From contig CAVPYZ010000004.1 of assembly GCA_963710165.1 (NCBI GenBank), positions 744,001 through 808,000 of the forward strand: a stretch of 64,000 nt of DNA. The letters run 5' to 3'. Made by a program: the position numbers and the translations under genes. Below, in pieces: positions 60,264-64,000 of the stretch. This DNA is from JACKIP01 sp963710165 (GTDB lineage Bacteria > Pseudomonadota > Alphaproteobacteria > Micavibrionales > Micavibrionaceae). The notes under the pieces were generated by a model that did no database searches, was not told the DNA's origin, and saw nothing but the letters and a program-made list of their open reading frames with translations. Position 1 is the first letter of the stretch; the number at the start of each line of letters is the position of its first letter.

Positions 60264-60791
60264 ATGCCCGATCGTAGTTATTATCCTGACGCAGACCAGA
60301 GTTCTATCTTTATCGAGACAACGTCCGATGCGGCGCAGTTTATGAAAGACAGTTTACTTGTTGCCAGCTATCGCAGTGCGGCACAAAGCGCGGGCGTTCC
60401 GATCAATCATACATTCGACGGCAAAGGTCAAACGATTGCGTTTCGCAATGCGTCTGACCGTGCAGAGGTCGAGGAAAGCCTTAATAGCTTGTCCCATATC
60501 GAGCGTTTTGATCAAGGCGAAGATCCGTCTTATATTAAAGCATGGTCATATATTGTTCCTGAACTTTTGGCAGGGCGTGGTCATGAGGTCTCTACAGACA
60601 TTAAACTGGAAGATCAGCAGGTTGCTGTAACTTTTGCCAATGATGACGCAAAACAGGCTTTTACGAATGCAGAACGTAACGGTGATTTCATTGAATTCGC
60701 CCTGAATCGTCAAAGATTGATGTCGAAATTACTTGATGTTGAGCCTTCTATAGAGAGCGGTTTATCTCTCGATCAAAAGATTAGTGTCTAA
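60264..60791 (+). CDS. Hypothetical protein (about 175 aa)
   Basis: From ATG 60264 (MPDRSYYPDADQSSIFIETT) or a GTG nine bases upstream. Body with FDGKGQTIAFRNASDRAEVE. Unknown family. Paired with the zincin-like gene in the dxs-ispA interval. Confidence 0.55.
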   Translation: MPDRSYYPDADQSSIFIETTSDAAQFMKDSLLVASYRSAAQSAGVPINHTFDGKGQTIAFRNASDRAEVEESLNSLSHIERFDQGEDPSYIKAWSYIVPELLAGRGHEVSTDIKLEDQQVAVTFANDDAKQAFTNAERNGDFIEFALNRQRLMSKLLDVEPSIESGLSLDQKISV

Positions 60792-60801
60792 ATATTATTT
60801 A

Positions 60802-61152
60802 TTATCTCGGCGGGTAGTTTCCTGTACCACGAACGGCTTTTGGAACCTGATATGTTCCCTGTGGGGCCGGCTTTCCTGTATTTGAGACATAATTGCGACC
60901 TGTTGCGGTTTCATAAGCTTTTAAACAGGCATCCATACCTTTAAAAAACTGATTATTATTTGGTTTGCAAAGGCTGGCGCATTCTCTTGCTGCAATCGGA
61001 TTAACGGGTTTTATCGGTTTACGGTTAATGCACGTCAAAAACATCATCTGTTGATCCTGCTTTGTTAATTACGCGGCAGAGTTCTGGGCAATCGCGCCAG
61101 TTGAAAATGCTGTTACAAACAGAATTGATAATAAAATAGATAGCTTTGTCAT
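60802..61152 (-). pseudogene. Small secreted protein interrupted by an in-frame TAA
   Basis: ATG 61152 reads MTKLSILLSILFVTAFSTGA, then IAQNSAA, a clear signal peptide, then TAA at 61069-61071, then continues in frame LTKQDQQMMFLTCINRKPIK with several Cys to 60802. The stop would be CAA to TAA. Together a secreted, Cys-containing protein of about 115 aa. A second start inside could give the last 81 residues only, without a signal. Confidence 0.6.
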
Positions 61153-61174
61153 TTTTTTCACTTTTAATAAGTTT

Positions 61175-62086
61175 TCAGGCACGACGACTTAATACATACA
61201 TAGCCAATTCTTTCAACATTCCTGCGCGGCTTCCTTCGAATACTTTTAAGTGACGTATGGCTTGATGAACCAACATTTCGGCGCGCATTTTGGCTTGTTC
61301 TTTCCCCATGGCGGATACAAATGTCGCTTTTCCTGCATCTTCGTCCTGATTAGCGGGTTTGCCAAGTAGGACTTCATCGCCCTCCACGTCCAGAACATCA
61401 TCCGTAACCTGAAACGCGGCGCCCAGATCGTGGGCATAGTTTAAGAGGGCTTTGCGATGTGCAGGATCAGCCTTGCCAAGGATAGCTCCGGCTTCGCAGG
61501 CAAATGCCATCAGTTTTCCTGTTTTCATACGCTGCAGGCGTGAAATGGTGCCAAGATCAAAATCTTCTGTTTCTGCCATCAAATCAAGCATTTGACCGCC
61601 GACCATACCATGACCACCCGCGGCGCGTGCCAAACAAGCGACCAGATCGCAGCGAACACGTGGATCGGCGTGTGTATCGGGGCTTGCTAGAACCTCAAAA
61701 GCAAGGGTCAGGAGGGCGTCGCCTGCCAATATGGCGGTGGCCTCATCATATTCTTTATGAAGTGACGGTTTACCACGACGCTTATCAGAGTCATCCATTG
61801 CCGGAAGATCGTCATGAATGAGGGAATAGCTATGCAGCATTTCCAAAGCGGCGGCCACACGGCGCGAGCAGTTTTCATCCACTTTGAAAAGATTCGCGCT
61901 GTGCATGACCATGAAGGGGCGAAGGCGCTTACCACCATTCAGCGTGCCATAACGCATGGCTTCATAAAGATGTGCTTCGGGTAGGTCGGTTTCAGGAAGA
62001 AGGCGTTCAATTGTTTTATTCACCTTCGATGCAACATCATCCATTGCTTCTTGAAGGTCATCACTGGCTTTACGTGGGGACGGCAT
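61175..62086 (-). CDS. ispA: Polyprenyl (farnesyl/geranylgeranyl) diphosphate synthase
   Basis: 303 aa. FARM DDLPAMDD at 92-99 and SARM DDVLD at 229-233 are the aspartate-rich motifs. GGKRLRPFMV and KRRGKPSLHKEYDEATAILA are typical. Makes C15/C20 isoprenoid diphosphates. In the order xseB, ispA, dxs on the minus strand. Confidence 0.92.
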   Translation of the reverse strand: MPSPRKASDDLQEAMDDVASKVNKTIERLLPETDLPEAHLYEAMRYGTLNGGKRLRPFMVMHSANLFKVDENCSRRVAAALEMLHSYSLIHDDLPAMDDSDKRRGKPSLHKEYDEATAILAGDALLTLAFEVLASPDTHADPRVRCDLVACLARAAGGHGMVGGQMLDLMAETEDFDLGTISRLQRMKTGKLMAFACEAGAILGKADPAHRKALLNYAHDLGAAFQVTDDVLDVEGDEVLLGKPANQDEDAGKATFVSAMGKEQAKMRAEMLVHQAIRHLKVFEGSRAGMLKELAMYVLSRRA

Positions 62087-62199
62087 ATATCAATCCAAAA
62101 TTTATTCTTTTAAGACTTAGTATTATGCCGCATTCCTGTATTTCAGCAAGAAAAGATTTTTCAAAAAAATAACTTTAAAAATATAAACGTATTTTTGCT

Positions 62200-62931
62200 T
62201 TACGGATTTAAGTTTGCTTCTTCCACGTAACGAGATAATGCAGTATTTATTCTATCAATCAAATAGAGTGGTTCCTTGTAGAAAATATTGTCTTCACCCT
62301 TCACCTGAATACCGTAGGAGGGAGCATTTACCTTATGTAATAAATCTTGAGATCTGTTATCTTCAGACTGCTTCATTAATATATCGCTATATGCGTTTGA
62401 ATATAAGGCGTGAGCGATGACGTCTGTTTCGATACCTTCTTCATTTGCAATGTCTGTCAAGGCATCACGAACGGCGTCTACATCTGATAATATCCATCTG
62501 GAACGTTGTGCGTACAGAGTTTTTGCAAAATCCATCCGCGCATCGTCTGTTTCCAGACTTTGAACCAAAGCATCTGCAAGAACGGAATATCGATTATGGT
62601 GATAGTTAATAAAATCTATTTTTAACTGATTGCGATCAACGTAAGAAGATGTGATATCATTAAGATAATGATCAAAAAATCTTGCTGTTTCCGGACTAGT
62701 GTATTCAGTAAGAACAGTTAGTGTGACGGGAGCGTTGGAATCGCCAATAGAATATGATGGAATAAGACCGTTTTCTTCATCCACTTGTGCATTTTGTTGA
62801 GAGATATCTGAACTATCAGCTATCTGGGTATCAGAGGCGTTTGGAGTTAAAAATAAATATCCAACAAAAGCACATAATGAGAAAGCAGATGTTGCAATAA
62901 GACCAGTTTTTATTTTGCGGTTATCACTCAT
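62200..62931 (-). CDS. DsbA-like (thioredoxin fold) protein without catalytic cysteines
   Basis: 243 aa. N-terminal signal anchor (TGLIATSAFSLCAFVGYLF), then GDSNAPVTLTVLTEYTSPET with the position of the DsbA CxxC occupied by SPET. The rest matches the Dsb-like helical insert. No CxxC, so not an oxidoreductase. It is located between xseB and ispA. Confidence 0.65.
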   Translation of the reverse strand: MSDNRKIKTGLIATSAFSLCAFVGYLFLTPNASDTQIADSSDISQQNAQVDEENGLIPSYSIGDSNAPVTLTVLTEYTSPETARFFDHYLNDITSSYVDRNQLKIDFINYHHNRYSVLADALVQSLETDDARMDFAKTLYAQRSRWILSDVDAVRDALTDIANEEGIETDVIAHALYSNAYSDILMKQSEDNRSQDLLHKVNAPSYGIQVKGEDNIFYKEPLYLIDRINTALSRYVEEANLNP

Positions 62932-62942
62932 ATCGCTTTTTC

Positions 62943-63182
62943 TTATTCTCCAAAAGGTTCGGTTTTGGTTGTGCCATCGCCCCCGATCGAGATTTTTTCG
63001 ATTTTCATTTGGGCATCGGCCAGTTTCTTTTCACAGTGTTTTTTAAGGGCGACGCCGCGCTCATACGTTGCGATTGATTCGTCTAGCGGGGCAGAGCCGC
63101 TTTCGAGGGAGCGAACGATTTGTTCCAGCTCTGTCAGGGCGGCTTCGAAGGAAAGGGTACTTACGGATTGTTTTTCAGTCAT
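62943..63182 (-). CDS. xseB: Exodeoxyribonuclease VII small subunit
   Basis: 79 aa. LSFEAALTELEQIVRSLESG, then PLDESIATYERGVALKKHCE is the complete XseB signature. It starts the isoprenoid cluster. Confidence 0.92.
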   Translation of the reverse strand: MTEKQSVSTLSFEAALTELEQIVRSLESGSAPLDESIATYERGVALKKHCEKKLADAQMKIEKISIGGDGTTKTEPFGE

Positions 63183-63256
63183 GTCGAACTATAACCTTCG
63201 CGTGCTTATAAGAAAAGAGGGTTTGTCAAATTGATCAGACATGGCATCATTCAATT

Positions 63257-64000
63257 ATGACACAGCAAGAGCAGATTATTTTTTCAATGGATTTTAATGG
63301 TAAGGGCGGCGGGAAACAACTGCATGGTGATGATATTACGCGCCTGTTAAAAGATAATAAGCTGGCATGGGTTCATCTGGATGCAAATCATAAAGATACA
63401 CGCGGATGGTTAGAGGAGAATGTCGATTACCTGGATAATATTATCTTGGACGCTTTATTAGCGGAAGAAACGCGCCCGCGTGTGGTGGAATTTGAAACAG
63501 GAATGCTGTTGATTTTACGCGGGGTGAATTTGAACGAAAACGCCGATCCGGAGGATATGATTTCGTTACGTATCTGGATCGACCCGCACCGTATTATCAC
63601 AATGCGCAAGCGGAAGTTAAAGGCGGTCGAAGACATCAAACTAAAAATGGAGGAGGGCAAGGGCCCGAAGAATGCCGGTGATTTTCTGGCAATACTCTGT
63701 TTACGGCTGTTTGAGCGTATGGAGCCGGTTATTCTGAATATGAATGAGGGGATAGACGATATTGAAGAGCGTATTCTTGATCATCCGGATATAAATGAGC
63801 GCGGCGAAATTGTCGATTTGCGTAAAAAGGCGATCATCATGCGGCGCTATGTCATGCCGCAGCGTGATGTGGTCGCGGCACTCAAAATAACAGAGCAAAG
63901 CTGGATAGAAGTACATAATCGCCGTAAATTGCAAGAGGCGCAGGATAAAATTATTCGCTATCTGGAAGATCTGGACATGGTGCGGGAGCGTGCGCAGATT
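63257..64000 (+). CDS. CorA/ZntB-type divalent metal transporter, 3' truncated by window
   Basis: 248 codons before the window end. MTQQEQIIFSMDFNGKG, WVHLDANHKDTRGWLE, EETRPRVVEFETGMLLILRG, EMPVILNMNEGIDDIEERIL. This is the cytoplasmic funnel of the CorA family (most like ZntB). The transmembrane segments and the GMN motif lie beyond the edge. Confidence 0.85.
   Translation, partial: MTQQEQIIFSMDFNGKGGGKQLHGDDITRLLKDNKLAWVHLDANHKDTRGWLEENVDYLDNIILDALLAEETRPRVVEFETGMLLILRGVNLNENADPEDMISLRIWIDPHRIITMRKRKLKAVEDIKLKMEEGKGPKNAGDFLAILCLRLFERMEPVILNMNEGIDDIEERILDHPDINERGEIVDLRKKAIIMRRYVMPQRDVVAALKITEQSWIEVHNRRKLQEAQDKIIRYLEDLDMVRERAQI

Noticed and set aside
1055..61152. Stop-codon reassignment in the genome
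   Set aside because: All three stops are used as normal ends by intact neighbouring genes.

Overview
The window reads as a low-GC alphaproteobacterial chromosome carrying one largely complete P22-like (podovirus-type) prophage, plus a second small mobile island near dxs. The alphaproteobacterial reading rests on three things: a LON-domain gene next to a Trm112-type gene, the xseB / ispA / dxs order, and a GcrA-like regulator carried by the phage. I cannot name the genus. A relative of the Micavibrionales or Rhodospirillales is only a guess.

Layout. (1) 1-4.4 kb is host: end of a membrane protein, LON-domain protein, Trm112-like, a leucine-rich leader peptide with an attenuator, leuA, a pyridoxamine-phosphate-oxidase-like protein and a YihY-type membrane protein. 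Four of these genes carry an in-frame stop or single-base frameshift. (2) 4.51-42.17 kb is the prophage, integrated in tRNA-Ala(GGC) and bounded by a 44-bp identical repeat. Its leftward early arm runs from integrase to ERF and SSB. A lambda-like switch follows, with a repressor, a Cro-like gene and five related operators. The rightward arm has RusA, a LexA-type HTH, a GcrA-like protein, an O-like initiator with iteron-like repeats, and a DnaB-like helicase. A Q-position gene then precedes a late promoter plus terminator. Late genes are packaging, head, gp10-like stabiliser, ejection proteins, tail fibres, lysis (PLA2-like, TM/coiled-coil, response-regulator-like, SAR endolysin, spanins), tailspike and SGNH protein. 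A reverse-strand cargo operon includes a PAPS-reductase-like protein. (3) 42.2-53.2 kb is host: Fis-like, BI-1, M48 protease, LemA, receiver protein, AstE-like, esterase, aroC, dipeptidase, sppA, HAD and NadD-like.

(4) 53.2-57.6 kb is the accessory island. It holds a reverse transcriptase of about 414 codons, broken by two compensating homopolymer frameshifts, preceded by about 197 nt containing six potential hairpins. Next to it is a 2,020-bp IS1595-family element with visible inverted repeats and an 8-bp target duplication. This element carries a HEPN-type (R-x4-H) protein and a lysine-rich small protein as passengers. (5) 57.6-64 kb is host again: dxs, a zincin-like protein, two unknowns, ispA, a cysteine-less DsbA-like protein, xseB and the start of a ZntB/CorA-type transporter.

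The best candidate for something undescribed is the reverse transcriptase with its structured upstream RNA, possibly a defence-type (DRT/UG-like) system. The HEPN-carrying IS1595 element comes second, and the phage lysis cassette with a receiver domain and a PLA2-like motif third. Single-base indels in at least six genes, mostly in homopolymers, may be sequencing errors, so every pseudogene call here is provisional.
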